A DNA stretch of 64,000 bases, taken from NCBI RefSeq assembly GCF_018882465.1, contig NZ_JACVOK010000002.1:310001-374000 (forward strand), given 5' to 3'. The notes beneath the pieces were generated by a model. The model made no database searches, was not told the DNA's origin, and saw only the letters and a list, made by a program, of their open reading frames with translations. The stretch is from Polynucleobacter sp. 73C-SIWE (GTDB taxonomy: Bacteria; Pseudomonadota; Gammaproteobacteria; Burkholderiales; Burkholderiaceae). A program made the position numbers and the translations under genes. Each line of letters opens with the position of its first letter. Within the stretch, counting starts at the first letter, position 1. Of the stretch, positions 18,663-29,538 are shown piece after piece.

Positions 18663-19451
18663 ATGCATCCCATGTTAAATGTGGCCGTAAAGGCCGCCCG
18701 TCGTGCTGGAACTGTTATTAATCGAGCGTCTCTTAATTTAGAGCGTTTACAGGTTGATCGTAAACAGCACAATGATTTCGTAACCGAGGTGGATAAAGCC
18801 GCAGAAGCGGCAATCATTGAAACGCTCAGTGAGGCTTATCCAACCCATGGATTTTTGGCTGAAGAAACTGGCGAACATAATATCGATGCAGAGAATGTAT
18901 GGATCATTGATCCATTAGATGGCACAACCAACTTTATTCATGGCTTTCCGCAATATGCAGTGTCAATTGCATTGGCCGTAAATGGCGTGACCCAACAGGC
19001 AGTAGTCTACGATCCAACTCGCGATGAGTTATTTACCGCTACTCGTGGAGCAGGCGCATATTTAGATCGCCGTCGATTGCGTGTTGCAACTCAAGATCGC
19101 TTAGCGAGCTCTTTGATTGGCACTGGTTTTCCATATCGTGAAGACCAAGACCTAGAAAAATATTTAAAAATCTTTGCAGAGATGTCGCGTCAGTGTGCTG
19201 GCCTACGTCGTCCTGGTGCAGCATCTTTGGATCTAGCCTATGTTGCTGCAGGGCGTTACGATGGCTTCTTTGAAAGCGATCTCAAGCCTTGGGATATGGC
19301 AGCAGGTGCTTTATTGATTACTGAATCCGGTGGTTTGGTAGGTAACTACCGTGGCGAAGAAGGTTTTCTGAAAAGCGGTGAAGTAATGGCTGCTAATCCC
19401 AGAATCTTTGCACAGATGGTTCAGTGCTTATCCAAATACTCCAAGACCTAA
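18663..19451 (+). CDS. suhB: Inositol-1-monophosphatase family protein
   Basis: A 262-residue metal-dependent phosphatase with [17 protein letters not shown], the signature [15 protein letters not shown] and the C-terminal [17 protein letters not shown]. In E. coli SuhB also joins the rRNA antitermination complex. The trmJ-suhB divergent arrangement is common in proteobacteria. The start is the ATG at 18663 ([16 protein letters not shown]). Confidence 0.95.
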   Translation: MHPMLNVAVKAARRAGTVINRASLNLERLQVDRKQHNDFVTEVDKAAEAAIIETLSEAYPTHGFLAEETGEHNIDAENVWIIDPLDGTTNFIHGFPQYAVSIALAVNGVTQQAVVYDPTRDELFTATRGAGAYLDRRRLRVATQDRLASSLIGTGFPYREDQDLEKYLKIFAEMSRQCAGLRRPGAASLDLAYVAAGRYDGFFESDLKPWDMAAGALLITESGGLVGNYRGEEGFLKSGEVMAANPRIFAQMVQCLSKYSKT

Positions 19452-19471
19452 GTACTGATTGAGTGACCTGA

Positions 19472-20260
19472 TTACGCTTTAATCAGATCAAGGTAGCGCA
19501 CACCCTGACTATCGATTGATAAAGCACTGGCCCTGGGGGTAGTCCTTTCAGGATGATCTAAGTCCCAATCTGACAGAACCCAACGTTGCCAAGTTTGCTC
19601 GCCCAATTGCTCCTTGTGATGCGCAGGCAAGTGAGTGTGACCATGAATTAACTGTTCTACGGATTGATCTCGAACCAATGCAGCGCAAGCCTCCAATGTG
19701 ACATTGGTCCTCATCTGATTATTTAAGGGTGACTTGTTTGCCTCAACTTGATATTGAGCATGACTATTGCTGCGAAGATGATTGGCAATAGAGCGCCGCC
19801 AGTGAAGTGGCATATTCAGGAATAACTTTTGTATCCAAGGTTTTCTCACTATGCCGCGGAATAATTGATAGCCAACATCTGCTGTACATAAGGCATCCCC
19901 ATGGCACAGAACATATTTTTTATCAGCGATTTCAACGCAAGAGGGGTCTGCTAATAAGGTCATACCAGTTTTTTTCAAAAAGGCAGAACCTATTAAGAAA
20001 TCACGATTGCCGTGAATATAGTAGGTTTTGGTTTTTGTTGAAAGATTGGCGAGGGCGTGAAGCACCTCTTGCTGAAATGGAGAGTTCGAGGCCGCATCGT
20101 CTCCGACCCAGTATTCAAATAGATCGCCAAGAATAAAAACAGCCTGCGCCTTGGGCGCATCTTTTTCACAGAAGTCAAAAAAGCGTTGCGCCGTCAAGGG
20201 CATTGACGGCGTCAGGTGTATATCCGAGATGAGCAGTGCGCTCGAATATTGCGGGATCAT
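19472..20260 (-). CDS. lpxH: UDP-2,3-diacylglucosamine diphosphatase
   Basis: A 262-residue calcineurin-like phosphoesterase of lipid A synthesis. It hydrolyses UDP-2,3-diacylglucosamine to lipid X at the inner membrane. Metal motifs: [35 protein letters not shown] and [10 protein letters not shown]. The ATG overlaps the ppiB stop as ATGA, which indicates coupling. It is the last gene of the TPR-ppiB-lpxH group and convergent with suhB. Confidence 0.95.
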   Translation of the reverse strand: MIPQYSSALLISDIHLTPSMPLTAQRFFDFCEKDAPKAQAVFILGDLFEYWVGDDAASNSPFQQEVLHALANLSTKTKTYYIHGNRDFLIGSAFLKKTGMTLLADPSCVEIADKKYVLCHGDALCTADVGYQLFRGIVRKPWIQKLFLNMPLHWRRSIANHLRSNSHAQYQVEANKSPLNNQMRTNVTLEACAALVRDQSVEQLIHGHTHLPAHHKEQLGEQTWQRWVLSDWDLDHPERTTPRASALSIDSQGVRYLDLIKA

Positions 20261-20760
20261 TCCTCGAGAACGGTTGCCTTCTCAATGACGACATCTTCAC
20301 TTGGTACGTCTTGGTGAAAGCCTGAATTGCCAGTCTTTACTTTACGAATAGTATCAACAATATCCATACCATCGATAACCTTACCAAAAACAGCATAGCC
20401 CCAACCCTGGGCGTTGGGTGCAGTGTGATTTAAAAAATCATTGTCATTTACATTGATAAAAAATTGCGCAGTAGCTGAGTGTGGGTCGCTAGTACGAGCC
20501 ATAGCTACGGTGTAGCGATCGTTCTTGAGGCCATTATTTGCTTCGTTCTCAATTTCTGCGCCAGTAGGCTTTTGTTTCATACCGGCAGTCATGCCACCAC
20601 CTTGAATCATGAAGTTATTAATCACGCGATGAAAGATAGTGCCATCATAGTGACCACTCTTTACGTATTGCAAAAAGTTCGCAACGCTCTTAGGCGCTTT
20701 TTCAGAATCAAGGCTCAGAGTGATATCACCCTGATTGGTTTTTAACAGTACTTTGGTCAT
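20257..20760 (-). CDS. ppiB: Cytoplasmic-type cyclophilin peptidyl-prolyl isomerase
   Basis: A 167-residue cyclophilin without signal peptide. It shows the core [15 protein letters not shown], followed by [11 protein letters not shown] and [15 protein letters not shown]. It speeds cis-trans prolyl isomerisation in the cytoplasm. It overlaps lpxH by four bases downstream and touches the TPR gene upstream, which supports a three-gene operon. Confidence 0.95.
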   Translation of the reverse strand: MTKVLLKTNQGDITLSLDSEKAPKSVANFLQYVKSGHYDGTIFHRVINNFMIQGGGMTAGMKQKPTGAEIENEANNGLKNDRYTVAMARTSDPHSATAQFFINVNDNDFLNHTAPNAQGWGYAVFGKVIDGMDIVDTIRKVKTGNSGFHQDVPSEDVVIEKATVLEE

Positions 20761-21632
20761 TATTTAGATCTACTTTCTGGAAGGTTAGTGGATGGAGTAT
20801 TAGTTGCTTCTGCGGGCGGATTGGCTATTCGATTCAGTTGGCGGCTTTGTGAGGGCTTCAAGATATCCAATAGAGCCTTAGAGCGCCTGGTATATTGGCC
20901 TTGATTGAGTTGCGTATTTTTTGCTGCATTCTCATAGGCTTGTGCGCCCAGGCGGATATAAATTTCACCTAAATTGGCCGAGGCAATCGCGTAGCTAGGA
21001 CGTAGCTTGAGAGCGAGTTCTAAATAATCTCTCGCTTCAATCCAGTTGCCCTCGTTAGCAGAAATTGCTGCTAGGTTGTTGTAAGGTTCTGGCAACTCCG
21101 GAAATTGCTGGGTAATTTCAATCAAGGTTTTTTTGGCTTGATTAAATTGACGCATTTCAATTTGTACCCGAGCCTTTACAAAACGCAATTGCACATTACG
21201 AGGTGTCTTTTTGAGTTGAGTATTAATCAAATCAATAGCATCTTCAAATTTACGGGCTTTCACGAGTTTTTCAACGTCGGAAGGCACTGCATTTTTGGTA
21301 ATGGGGTCTGGCTCAATAATCAAGAAAGACAACAAAGGTAGCGCCACGGTCTCAGAGAGTCCTGAATTGAGTGGGTCATAAGGAATATCGGCCGATAGTC
21401 GCGGAGGGTCATTTGGGCTGTAACCCCCTGAATAGCCTTGAGGTGTTCCTACGCTGGATTTCATTGCCTGGGCATTTGCCACCTGAATTTCCGTATCCGC
21501 ACGCTGTTGGGCGGGAGTGCTGCACCCCGTAATGAATACCGCCGCCAATATTGCAGCAAGGATCTTGATCGGGGTTAGCTGTGGTGCTGGGATGGTTGCA
21601 GGCATAGGGGAAGGGGTATAAAACTGGCTCAT
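20760..21632 (-). CDS. TPR-repeat lipoprotein
   Basis: A 290-residue protein. A hydrophobic segment ([15 protein letters not shown]) ends in a lipobox-like cysteine at residue 37. Three or so TPR units lie at about 120-245 (for example [44 protein letters not shown] in consecutive halves). A Pro/Asn/Ser-rich tail follows. It should sit in the envelope and bind protein partners. An internal methionine at residue 10 could be the true start and would give a more typical signal peptide. It resembles PilF-like lipoproteins only in general. Confidence 0.78.
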   Translation of the reverse strand: MSQFYTPSPMPATIPAPQLTPIKILAAILAAVFITGCSTPAQQRADTEIQVANAQAMKSSVGTPQGYSGGYSPNDPPRLSADIPYDPLNSGLSETVALPLLSFLIIEPDPITKNAVPSDVEKLVKARKFEDAIDLINTQLKKTPRNVQLRFVKARVQIEMRQFNQAKKTLIEITQQFPELPEPYNNLAAISANEGNWIEARDYLELALKLRPSYAIASANLGEIYIRLGAQAYENAAKNTQLNQGQYTRRSKALLDILKPSQSRQLNRIANPPAEATNTPSTNLPESRSK

Positions 21633-21692
21633 TCGATATACTCAGCGCTCAGTCTAACAAATTGGCGCTCCTTGCCCCACCTTTATAGCTAT

Positions 21693-23111
21693 ATGCTGCA
21701 AATCTATAACACCCTTAGCCGCTCCAAAGAGGTATTTAGGCCCATCGTACCGGGTCAGGTGAAGATGTATGTCTGCGGTATGACGGTTTATGACTTCTGT
21801 CACATTGGCCACGCTAGGGTCATGATCGTGTTTGACATGGTTGTCCGTTGGCTGCGGGCCAGCGGTTATGAAGTTCTTTATGTCCGTAATATCACCGATA
21901 TTGATGACAAGATTATTAACCGCGCCATTGAAAATGGCGAACCCATTTCTGCGCTGACCAATCGCTTTATTGATGCGATGCATGCTGACTCTGATGAGTT
22001 GGGTTTAATGCATCCCGATCAAGAACCGCGAGCAACGGATTACATTGCTCAGATGCAGGGCATGATTGGTAAGCTTATTGAAAATGAATTGGCATACCAA
22101 GCAGATGATGGTGACGTTAATTTTGCGGTACGTTTGCTACCAAGATATGGCCAGCTTTCTGGCAAGTCATTAGATGAACTGAATGCGGGTGAACGCGTTG
22201 CAATTGTTGGCGGCAAACGAGACCCGTTGGATTTTGTACTCTGGAAGAGCGCCAAGCCTGAGGAGCCTGCAGATACCCGCTGGGCCTCGCCCTGGGGTGA
22301 GGGTCGACCAGGTTGGCACATCGAGTGCTCAGCAATGTCTTGTGACTTATTGGGCGAACATTTTGATATTCATGGCGGCGGTGCTGACTTGCAGTTCCCT
22401 CATCATGAAAATGAGATTGCCCAGAGTGAAGGCGCTTTGTATGGCAAGGACCGTAAAGACAACGATGCCCCATTCGTCAATTATTGGATGCATAACGGCC
22501 ATATTCGTGTGAATGAAGAGAAGATGTCTAAATCCTTAGGCAACTTCTTTTTAATTCGCGACGTACTTAAAAGTTTTAATCCTGAAGTGCTGCGTTTCTT
22601 CATGCTCAAGGCGCATTACCGAAGTCCAATCAATTACAGCGATGCACAATTGGAAGAGGCGCGCGCTGGCTTAGTAAGGCTTTATACAGCCTTGGCTCAA
22701 GCCCCAGCTAAAAGCAATTCTTTGGATCCGCATAACCCTTGGGCTAAACGCTTTGCAGAGGCCATGAATGATGACTTTAATACCCCAGAAGCCATTGCTG
22801 TGCTTTTTGATCTTGCAAGTGAGGTCAATCGTGCCCAGGATGCCGAGAAACAGGCGCTAGCTAGCACATTGAAGTCCCTGGCAGCTTCGCTCAATTTCTT
22901 GCAACGTGACCCAACCGAATTCTTACAAGCAGGATCAAAACAAGAGAGCGGTTTAAGTGCGGCTCAAATTGAGGAACACATTGCCCAACGTTTGGCTGCT
23001 AAGCAAGCGAAAGATTTTGCTAAGTCAGACTCCATTCGCAAGACACTATTAGATCAAGGTGTAGTCTTAGAAGATAAGCCGGGCGGCACCACAGAATGGC
23101 GAAGAACTTAG
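21693..23111 (+). CDS. cysS: Cysteine-tRNA ligase
   Basis: A 472-residue class I synthetase: [20 protein letters not shown] (HIGH motif and zinc ligand cysteine), [26 protein letters not shown] and the KMSKS motif in [12 protein letters not shown]. The frame runs seven codons further upstream, but the family begins with MLQIYNTLS, so I start at 21693. Its end overlaps the next gene by 16 bases. Confidence 0.96.
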   Translation: MLQIYNTLSRSKEVFRPIVPGQVKMYVCGMTVYDFCHIGHARVMIVFDMVVRWLRASGYEVLYVRNITDIDDKIINRAIENGEPISALTNRFIDAMHADSDELGLMHPDQEPRATDYIAQMQGMIGKLIENELAYQADDGDVNFAVRLLPRYGQLSGKSLDELNAGERVAIVGGKRDPLDFVLWKSAKPEEPADTRWASPWGEGRPGWHIECSAMSCDLLGEHFDIHGGGADLQFPHHENEIAQSEGALYGKDRKDNDAPFVNYWMHNGHIRVNEEKMSKSLGNFFLIRDVLKSFNPEVLRFFMLKAHYRSPINYSDAQLEEARAGLVRLYTALAQAPAKSNSLDPHNPWAKRFAEAMNDDFNTPEAIAVLFDLASEVNRAQDAEKQALASTLKSLAASLNFLQRDPTEFLQAGSKQESGLSAAQIEEHIAQRLAAKQAKDFAKSDSIRKTLLDQGVVLEDKPGGTTEWRRT

Positions 23112-23767
23112 TGACTGCGGTAAAAGAAAAATCAATCTTGCAAGAAATTGCCCCAGAGTATTGGGAGCAAGCTTGTCGCGAGCTTATGAAGCAGGATCGT
23201 ATTCTCAAAAAAATCATTCCGAAATATGGTTCTGGTTTTTTGGTAACTCGTGGCGATGCCTTTACAACATTGGCCAGAGCAATCGTAGGGCAACAAATTT
23301 CTGTCGCTGCTGCTCAGACGATTTGGGATAGGGTGGTAATTACTAGCAAGAAAAAAATGAACCCCAAAAATATTTTGGCGCTTACCGTAGAAGAATTACG
23401 AGCTGCTGGTTTATCGGGTCGTAAGGTGGAATACATCCGAGATTTGGCTGATCACTTTAATTCTGGGCGCCTCCACGCCAATCAATGGAAAGATATGGAC
23501 GATGAGGGCGTTATTCAGGAATTGAGCTCTATTCGGGGAATTGGGCGCTGGACGGCTGAAATGTTCCTGATTTTTAATATGATTCGCCCTAATATCCTGC
23601 CTTTGGACGATGTTGGCCTAATTAAGGCTATTTCCCTCAATTACTTCAGTGGCGAACCTGTTAGCCGCCATGAGGCAAGGGAGGTGGCAGCAAACTGGGC
23701 CCCGTGGCGTACGGTTGCTACTTGGTATATGTGGAGAAGTATCGACCCCATCCCGGTTGAATATTAA
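23096..23767 (+). CDS. DNA-3-methyladenine glycosylase, AlkA-like HhH-GPD family
   Basis: A 223-residue base-excision repair glycosylase. The family core is seen as [19 protein letters not shown], the helix-hairpin-helix [16 protein letters not shown] and the catalytic aspartate in LPLDDVGLI. It lacks the N-terminal domain of E. coli AlkA, as do the short MagIII/AlkA forms. It begins within the end of cysS and lies 9 bp before accA. Confidence 0.9.
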   Translation: MAKNLVTAVKEKSILQEIAPEYWEQACRELMKQDRILKKIIPKYGSGFLVTRGDAFTTLARAIVGQQISVAAAQTIWDRVVITSKKKMNPKNILALTVEELRAAGLSGRKVEYIRDLADHFNSGRLHANQWKDMDDEGVIQELSSIRGIGRWTAEMFLIFNMIRPNILPLDDVGLIKAISLNYFSGEPVSRHEAREVAANWAPWRTVATWYMWRSIDPIPVEY

Positions 23768-23776
23768 AATCAGACT

Positions 23777-24748
23777 ATGAAAACGACTTTCCTGGATTTC
23801 GAGCAGCAAATCGCCGAATTAGAAACAAAGATCGAAGAGCTGCGTTTTGTACAAGATGAATCATCGGTAGATATTTCCGATGAGATCAAAACGCTTTCTG
23901 AAAAAAGTCAGCAACTCACTAAAGATGTTTACGCCAACTTAACACCTTGGCAAGTATCACAAGTCGCTCGTCATCCACAGCGTCCTTACACCTTGGATTA
24001 TGTCAGCGCACTCTTTACTGACTTTCATGAACTGCATGGTGATCGTACCTTTGCTGATGACCAATCCATCATCGGTGGCTTAGCACGTTTTGATAATCAA
24101 CCGTGCATGGTGATTGGTCACCAAAAGGGTCGTGATACTAAAGAGCGCGCTCTTCGTAACTTCGGCATGAGTCGTCCTGAAGGTTATCGCAAAGCCATGC
24201 GCCTGATGCGCCTTGCGGAAAAGTTTGGCATTCCTGTTTTTACTTTTGTTGACACACCTGGAGCATTTCCGGGTATTGATGCTGAGGAGCGCAATCAATC
24301 AGAAGCGATTGGCCGTAACCTCTATGTGCAAGCGGAATTAGAAGTACCTATTATTGCGACGATTATTGGTGAGGGTGGTTCGGGCGGCGCTTTAGCAATT
24401 GCCATGGGCGACGTAGTGCTGATGCTGCAAAACTCGACCTATTCGGTGATCTCGCCAGAGGGTTGTGCTTCGATTCTGTGGAAGACAGCTGATAAGGCTC
24501 CAGAGGCCGCGGAACAATTAGGCTTAACCGCGCAGCGTTTAAAGGCGCTGGGTTTGATCGACAAGATTGTGGCTGAGCCAGTAGGTGGTGCTCATCGTGA
24601 CTATGACACCATGATGACCAATATGCGTAAGTCCCTCAGTGAGTCAATTAAGACTTTTGATGGCATGAAGGTAGATTCACTTCTTGAGCGTCGTCATGAA
24701 CGTCTAATGAGTTATGGCAAGTTCAAGGAAATCACAGCCAAGTCCTAA
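23777..24748 (+). CDS. accA: Acetyl-CoA carboxylase carboxyltransferase subunit alpha
   Basis: A 323-residue crotonase-fold subunit that with AccD moves carboxyl groups from biotin to acetyl-CoA for fatty acid synthesis. Seen: [18 protein letters not shown] start, [40 protein letters not shown] and [14 protein letters not shown]. Its last 35 bases overlap the tilS frame. Confidence 0.97.
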   Translation: MKTTFLDFEQQIAELETKIEELRFVQDESSVDISDEIKTLSEKSQQLTKDVYANLTPWQVSQVARHPQRPYTLDYVSALFTDFHELHGDRTFADDQSIIGGLARFDNQPCMVIGHQKGRDTKERALRNFGMSRPEGYRKAMRLMRLAEKFGIPVFTFVDTPGAFPGIDAEERNQSEAIGRNLYVQAELEVPIIATIIGEGGSGGALAIAMGDVVLMLQNSTYSVISPEGCASILWKTADKAPEAAEQLGLTAQRLKALGLIDKIVAEPVGGAHRDYDTMMTNMRKSLSESIKTFDGMKVDSLLERRHERLMSYGKFKEITAKS

Positions 24749-26009
24749 ACTTGGAAAACGAATTGCGGTTGCCTTAAGTGGTGGCCTCGATTCGGTTGTG
24801 CTACTCGATACAGTTTGCAAAGCGCAATCTAAAAACAAATCTTCTGCAGTTTATGTGTTTCATATTCATCATGGTTTGCAAAAACAGGCTGATGACTGGT
24901 TGATCTTTTGTGAGAAACTTGCTAAAAAATATCAAGTGCACTTTGATTTTCGACTCCTGCATTTAGCGGGTGAAGAGCAGGGCAATGTTGAAGCTAGGGC
25001 AAGAGCAGAACGTTATGAGGCCCTTGCAGATCTCTGTGCTGAATACGGCATTGAAGACTTGCTCCTCGCGCATCATCAAAATGATCAGGCAGAAACAACA
25101 CTCTTGCAGCTCCTGCGCGGCGCCGGTGTTGCTGGCCTAGCTGGGATGCCGGCTAGCCGTGAGCTGAATGCTCAAGAGGGCAAGATCACCCTCTGGCGTC
25201 CTTTATTAGGACAAAGCAGAAAAGAGCTAGAGGCTTACGCAAAAGAACATAAGCTCAAATGGATTGAAGATCCTAGCAATCAAGATTCTCAATATCGTCG
25301 TAATGCAATTCGTAAAACAATCATTCCCGCATTAGAAAAGATTCAACCTGAAGCAATTGCCAACCTGGCGCGAAGTGCAGGATTGCTTGGTGAGGCCCAG
25401 GGTCTGCTGGATCGCTTGGCTATGCAGGATGGCAAACATATTCTTTTGAAAAACGGGATTGGGCATCAGCCATTGCTTAAGCTGGCACAAAAAGATTTGC
25501 CTGCAGCCAATAATGTATTGCGGTATTGGTTAAGGGTAAATGGAATGACGATGCCATCGCAAGAACGTCTTGCTGCTTGGTGGCGTGATCTTGAAGTAGT
25601 AAAAGCAGATGCACAGCTAGAGTGGAATCATGACCAAAGCATCATTCGTCTCTGGCGTGGCGTTTTGCAAGTTGAGGAAGTAAAGGCAGGTGAATGGGTT
25701 TTTAAAACCATCCCCATTGCTAGTAAAGCCCCTGGGTTTGCAAGCCAATGGATTAAAGATGCCCAGAAAAATGGGCTGATTACGCTAAAAGAGAGGTCTG
25801 GATCAGAAAAGATCCAAATCAAAGCCAATACGCCCCGCAAGACCCTCAAAAATCTCTTTCAGGAGGGCGATGTTCCTCCATGGGAACGTCAGGCGCCTCT
25901 GTTGTATATCGATGGCGATTTGATCGCTGTTGCAGGGGTGGGCCTGAGCTATCCGCATTTGGTTCACACCGGGCCCCGGGTACGACCCGAGTGGCAACAG
26001 AAGGCTTAG
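24714..26009 (+). CDS. tilS: tRNA(Ile)-lysidine synthase
   Basis: A 431-residue N-type ATP pyrophosphatase with the P-loop [13 protein letters not shown] at residues 19-31. It makes lysidine at position 34 of tRNA-Ile(CAU). [24 protein letters not shown] is the family signature. A central TilS substrate-binding domain and the C-terminal domain ([19 protein letters not shown]) follow. The only usable start is ATG 24714, inside accA. accA-tilS-lysC is a familiar betaproteobacterial order. Confidence 0.94.
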   Translation: MASSRKSQPSPKLGKRIAVALSGGLDSVVLLDTVCKAQSKNKSSAVYVFHIHHGLQKQADDWLIFCEKLAKKYQVHFDFRLLHLAGEEQGNVEARARAERYEALADLCAEYGIEDLLLAHHQNDQAETTLLQLLRGAGVAGLAGMPASRELNAQEGKITLWRPLLGQSRKELEAYAKEHKLKWIEDPSNQDSQYRRNAIRKTIIPALEKIQPEAIANLARSAGLLGEAQGLLDRLAMQDGKHILLKNGIGHQPLLKLAQKDLPAANNVLRYWLRVNGMTMPSQERLAAWWRDLEVVKADAQLEWNHDQSIIRLWRGVLQVEEVKAGEWVFKTIPIASKAPGFASQWIKDAQKNGLITLKERSGSEKIQIKANTPRKTLKNLFQEGDVPPWERQAPLLYIDGDLIAVAGVGLSYPHLVHTGPRVRPEWQQKA

Positions 26010-26048
26010 CAGGTACAAAACCCTGTAAAATAAGGCCTTTTTGATCCT

Positions 26049-26066
26049 CAGGAAATTCATTTCCTG
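26049..26066 (+). promoter_or_regulatory. Inverted repeat in the lysC leader
   Basis: CAGGAAAT and ATTTCCTG flank a two-base centre, an 18-bp dyad 27 bp upstream of the lysC ATG. As RNA it would form CAGGAA-attcat-TTCCTG. No T-run follows, so it is not a terminator. It could be an operator or a leader hairpin. I do not see a lysine riboswitch around it. Confidence 0.4.
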
Positions 26067-26093
26067 TTACAGATGGTGAAATAGACGGTTTTT

Positions 26094-27344
26094 ATGGCTC
26101 TTATCGTTCATAAATATGGTGGCACCTCAATGGGCTCAACAGAGCGCATTGCCAATGTCGCTAAACGCGTTGCTAAATGGATGCGCGCAGGCCACCAAGT
26201 GGTTGTAGTGCCTTCGGCCATGTCCGGTGAAACTAATCGCCTGCTCGGTCTCGCAAAAGAAATTAATCCTGATGCTAATCCACGTGAGTTAGATCAGATT
26301 GCCTCTACAGGTGAGCAAGTTAGTTCTGGATTGTTAGCCTTGGCATTGATGCGTGAAGGTGTTGATGCGGTAAGTTATGCGGGCTGGCAGGTAACGGTTC
26401 ATACCGATTCTGCTTTTACTAAAGCGCGCATTAAGAGTATTGACGACAAAAAAATTCTGAGTGATTTGAACGCTGGTAAAGCAGTGGTGGTTACTGGTTT
26501 CCAAGGCGTTGATCCCGATGGCAACATTACCACATTAGGTCGTGGCGGTTCAGATACTTCCGCAGTAGCTATGGCTGCTGCACTGAAAGCAGATGAGTGT
26601 TTGATCTATACCGATGTTGATGGCGTTTACACCACTGACCCACGGGTTTGTGAGGATGCACGTCGACTAGACAAGATTACTTTTGAAGAGATGCTAGAAA
26701 TGGCTAGCTTGGGTTCAAAGGTCTTGCAGATTCGTTCAGTTGAGTTTGCCGGTAAATACAAAGTTAAAACCCGGGTTCTGTCCTCCCTGACAGACCCATT
26801 GATACCTTTAGACATCGAAATGAAGTCGGGTACCTTGATTACATTTGAAGAGGACAGCACTATGGAAGCCGCAGTTATTTCCGGCATCGCCTTTGCGCGT
26901 GATGAAGCGAAGATTACCGTTTTGGGAGTTCCTGATCGCCCAGGTATTGCATATCAAATATTGGGTCCAATTGCCGATGCCAATATTGACGTTGACATGA
27001 TTATTCAGAATCAATCGGTGGATGGTAAGACTGACTTCACCTTTACTGTTCCACGTGCTGATTATCAAAAAGCGCTAGACCTACTGAAGAACACAGTACA
27101 AGCTCACATCGAAGCGAAAGAGATCTCAGGCGACCCTAAGGTTTCGAAAGTTTCAGTGGTGGGAGTAGGTATGCGTTCTCACGTTGGTATTGCCAGCAAG
27201 ATGTTCCGCACCTTGTCAGAGGAGGGCATCAATATCTTGATGATCTCTACCAGTGAGATCAAGATCTCTGTAGTGATTGATGAGAAGTACATGGAGCTAG
27301 CCGTAAGGGCCCTTCATAAGGCATTTGAGCTAGACCAGAAGTAA
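26094..27344 (+). CDS. lysC: Aspartate kinase
   Basis: A 416-residue kinase, the first step of the aspartate family pathway (lysine, threonine, methionine, diaminopimelate). It shows KYGGTSMGS at the start, [20 protein letters not shown], and two C-terminal ACT domains ([20 protein letters not shown] and [19 protein letters not shown]). The ACT domains normally give feedback inhibition by lysine and/or threonine. The family has an internal start making a separate beta subunit in some species; that is not decidable here. Confidence 0.96.
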   Translation: MALIVHKYGGTSMGSTERIANVAKRVAKWMRAGHQVVVVPSAMSGETNRLLGLAKEINPDANPRELDQIASTGEQVSSGLLALALMREGVDAVSYAGWQVTVHTDSAFTKARIKSIDDKKILSDLNAGKAVVVTGFQGVDPDGNITTLGRGGSDTSAVAMAAALKADECLIYTDVDGVYTTDPRVCEDARRLDKITFEEMLEMASLGSKVLQIRSVEFAGKYKVKTRVLSSLTDPLIPLDIEMKSGTLITFEEDSTMEAAVISGIAFARDEAKITVLGVPDRPGIAYQILGPIADANIDVDMIIQNQSVDGKTDFTFTVPRADYQKALDLLKNTVQAHIEAKEISGDPKVSKVSVVGVGMRSHVGIASKMFRTLSEEGINILMISTSEIKISVVIDEKYMELAVRALHKAFELDQK

Positions 27345-27421
27345 TCCTGCAAAAGGGCAGTAAAACCCCTCTGTAGCGGTTATCCGTTAAACTGTGGGTC
27401 GTTGTAAAGAGTTAGAAATAC

Positions 27422-27516
27422 GGAGACGTGGCCGAGCTGGTCGAAGGCACTCCCCTGCTAAGGGAGCATCGGGGCTAAAACTCTGATCGGAGGTTCGAAT
27501 CCTCTCGTCTCCGCCA
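27422..27516 (+). tRNA. tRNA-Ser (anticodon GCT)
   Basis: A 95-base tRNA with encoded CCA. The acceptor GGAGACG pairs with CGTCTCC, discriminator G. The anticodon stem CTCCC/GGGAG encloses CTGCTAA, giving GCT for AGC/AGU serine codons. The long variable arm (GCATCGGGGCTAAAACTCTGATC) is typical of tRNA-Ser. Confidence 0.96.
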
Positions 27517-27576
27517 AGTCAATAGGCAGAAAAGGGTTTGTGAGATACAACACTCTTTGCTGCTAAAAGCGTTGCC

Positions 27577-27608
27577 AAAAGCCACCCTGAGGGGTGGCTT
27601 TTATCTTT
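27577..27608. terminator. Rho-independent terminator after tRNA-Ser
   Basis: AAAAGCCACCC and GGGTGGCTTTT form a strong stem with loop TGAG, followed by TATCTTT. It fits the tRNA on the plus strand. The A-run on the left lets it also act on the minus strand after the RidA gene. Confidence 0.85.
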
Positions 27609-27662
27609 AGGGCTCGGCCTATTGAGGGTTTCTTTTCACCCTGTCTACTAAGGGGCTTAAAT

Positions 27663-28052
27663 TCAGCAATTCGCTGCAATCGCCTCAATTTCTATCTTTA
27701 GTCCAAAGTGAAGTGGGCCGGTTGGAACAACCGCTCTTGCTGGCATGGATTCTCCAGCCCATACTGTGTAAATAGAGTTAAATTCGGGCCAATTATTGAT
27801 GTCATCTAGATAGACCCTTACTTGTAGCAAACTTTTTATGCTGCCACCAGCACCTTCAAGAGCACACCTGAGGTTTTCTAGGGCTTGAATCGTTTGGTCT
27901 TTGAAGCTTGATCCTGTAAGCTTTTGGCCATCTTTCGTTATTGGTAATTGTCCGGAGATAAAAATACAATTATTAGCAGCAACGGCATGACTATAGTGCC
28001 CTCCAGGCTTTGAAAGCCCTGGAGGATTAAAGTACTCGACTTTCGATCCCAT
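27663..28052 (-). CDS. RidA family protein
   Basis: A 129-residue YjgF/YER057c/UK114 fold protein, with HYSHAVAANNCIFISGQLP, NLRCALEGAGGSIKSLLQVRVYL and the C-terminal KIEIEAIAANC. True RidA proteins deaminate reactive enamines/imines using an arginine near the C-terminus; RARAVVP-type context is seen as MPARAVVPTGPL. It is the last gene of the molybdenum hydroxylase operon, 5 bp after the Bug gene, so a catabolic role (hydrolysis or imine clean-up of a pathway intermediate) is likely. Confidence 0.86.
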   Translation of the reverse strand: MGSKVEYFNPPGLSKPGGHYSHAVAANNCIFISGQLPITKDGQKLTGSSFKDQTIQALENLRCALEGAGGSIKSLLQVRVYLDDINNWPEFNSIYTVWAGESMPARAVVPTGPLHFGLKIEIEAIAANC

Positions 28053-28057
28053 GTAAT

Positions 28058-29038
28058 TTATTGGACTCGCAGGTTAGCTTTTTTTACGATCTCTTTATAG
28101 CGATCCAGATCTTCACGGATTCTCGAGTTAAATTTTTGTGGAGACATTCCACCAACATCCGCACCTTTATCAGCAAAATTTTTCTTCACTTCAGGCTGCT
28201 CAATCGTGGCCAGTACTTCTTTATAGAGTTTCTGAATAATTGGATCTGGAACCCCCTTAGGTGCAAATAAGCCAACCCAGTTAGATGCATTAACCATTCC
28301 GATACCATCTTCTTGCGTAGTAGCCCAAGATTTGTTGTAGTTTGTTTTGGTATTAGTGGTTAGGGTGATAACTTTGACATTCCCAGAAAGGATATGTGGC
28401 GCAACTGCTGGAATGGCTACAACGCCAAGGGGTACTTCGCCCGAGGCAACTGCTGCTACTGCTGGAGCACCACCTTTGTAGGGCACATGCAAAATCTTGG
28501 TTCCACTTTCAAGAGCAATCCACTCGCCCGCGAGATGGTTAATGCTACCGTTACCTGGGCTAGAAAATGAAAGGGAATCAGGATTTTTTTTAGCCTCAGC
28601 GATCATCTCCTTATAAGTATTGAAAGGCATCTTGCTATTTGCCACCAATAACATGGGCGTATCACTGATCATGGTTATCGGTAAAAAATCTTTTTCTAAG
28701 GAGTAGGGGATATTAGGAAAAATTGCCGGATTAACGGAGAACTCGCCAGTGTGTGCCATTAGCAGCGTATAACCATCGGGAGGGCTAGTTGCGGCTGCGG
28801 TAACGGCGATAAAGCCATTACCACCTGGTTTGTTATCAACTATAAAATTCCAGCCCAGTCTTTCGGTCATCTTTTGAGTCAGAAGCCTTGTTGTGACATC
28901 AACAACTCCTCCGGGAGCGAATGGCACGATGATTCGAATTGGTCTATTGGGATATTCCTGTGAAAAAGCCGTGCCGATGCTGCCAAACAAAATAGCGATA
29001 AAGCATACAGTTTTCAGAGTGAATCTTTTCATTTTCAA
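28058..29038 (-). CDS. Bug-type tripartite tricarboxylate transporter solute receptor
   Basis: A 326-residue periplasmic receptor. The signal peptide (residues 1-26) ends in GTAFSQ. YPNRPIRIIVPFAPGGVVDVTTRLL is the Bug N-terminus with its beta-hairpin ligand loop, followed by NKPGGNGFIA and SYKGGAPA-type (here VPYKGGAPAV). Bug receptors deliver organic acids or aromatics to TctAB permeases. No tctAB genes are nearby, so it is an orphan receptor. Its place in the hydroxylase operon suggests that it binds the operon's substrate. Confidence 0.9.
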   Translation of the reverse strand: MKMKRFTLKTVCFIAILFGSIGTAFSQEYPNRPIRIIVPFAPGGVVDVTTRLLTQKMTERLGWNFIVDNKPGGNGFIAVTAAATSPPDGYTLLMAHTGEFSVNPAIFPNIPYSLEKDFLPITMISDTPMLLVANSKMPFNTYKEMIAEAKKNPDSLSFSSPGNGSINHLAGEWIALESGTKILHVPYKGGAPAVAAVASGEVPLGVVAIPAVAPHILSGNVKVITLTTNTKTNYNKSWATTQEDGIGMVNASNWVGLFAPKGVPDPIIQKLYKEVLATIEQPEVKKNFADKGADVGGMSPQKFNSRIREDLDRYKEIVKKANLRVQ

Positions 29039-29051
29039 CCTTTCTAAGTGA

Positions 29052-29537
29052 TTAATTAATAACTTTTCTTTTTTCGATTGCTAAAAAAGTTGCTTTTATG
29101 ATTTCTGGATAGGCGCCGCAGCGACATAGGTTTCCGGATAGGTAGTGTCGTATTTCAGCTTCGCTTGGATTGGGATTTTTATCTAGCAATTGACTAATCA
29201 TTAATATAAATCCTGGCGTACAAAATCCGCACTGAAAGGCGCCTGCCTCTACAAATGCCTCCTGTATGGGATCTAGCACACCGTTTTTTTCAAGACCTTC
29301 AATCGTTTTCACTTCTTTGCCATCCAGCATTGCGGCAAATTCCAAGCAGCCAGAATACGCAATGTCGTCTATCAAGACTGTACATGCACCGCATAAACCT
29401 TGACCACAGCTTTCTCTAGCCCCACGAAAATTGAGTTGATTGAGTAATTCGACGATATTCTGGTTATTGCCAACTACTGCGCTAACCTTGCTACCATTGA
29501 GGACAAAATGGATTTCTGTTTTGTTTGAGCTCATCAA
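29052..29537 (-). CDS. Molybdenum hydroxylase iron-sulfur subunit (CoxS/XdhA-like)
   Basis: A 161-residue subunit with two [2Fe-2S] clusters. The plant-type cluster is in SCGQGLCGACTVLIDD plus a downstream Cys. The C-terminal cluster is in QCGFCTPGFI and LCRCGAYPEI. It carries electrons from the molybdenum centre to FAD. It lies one base after the large subunit gene. Confidence 0.93.
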   Translation of the reverse strand: MMSSNKTEIHFVLNGSKVSAVVGNNQNIVELLNQLNFRGARESCGQGLCGACTVLIDDIAYSGCLEFAAMLDGKEVKTIEGLEKNGVLDPIQEAFVEAGAFQCGFCTPGFILMISQLLDKNPNPSEAEIRHYLSGNLCRCGAYPEIIKATFLAIEKRKVIN

Positions 29538-29538
29538 T

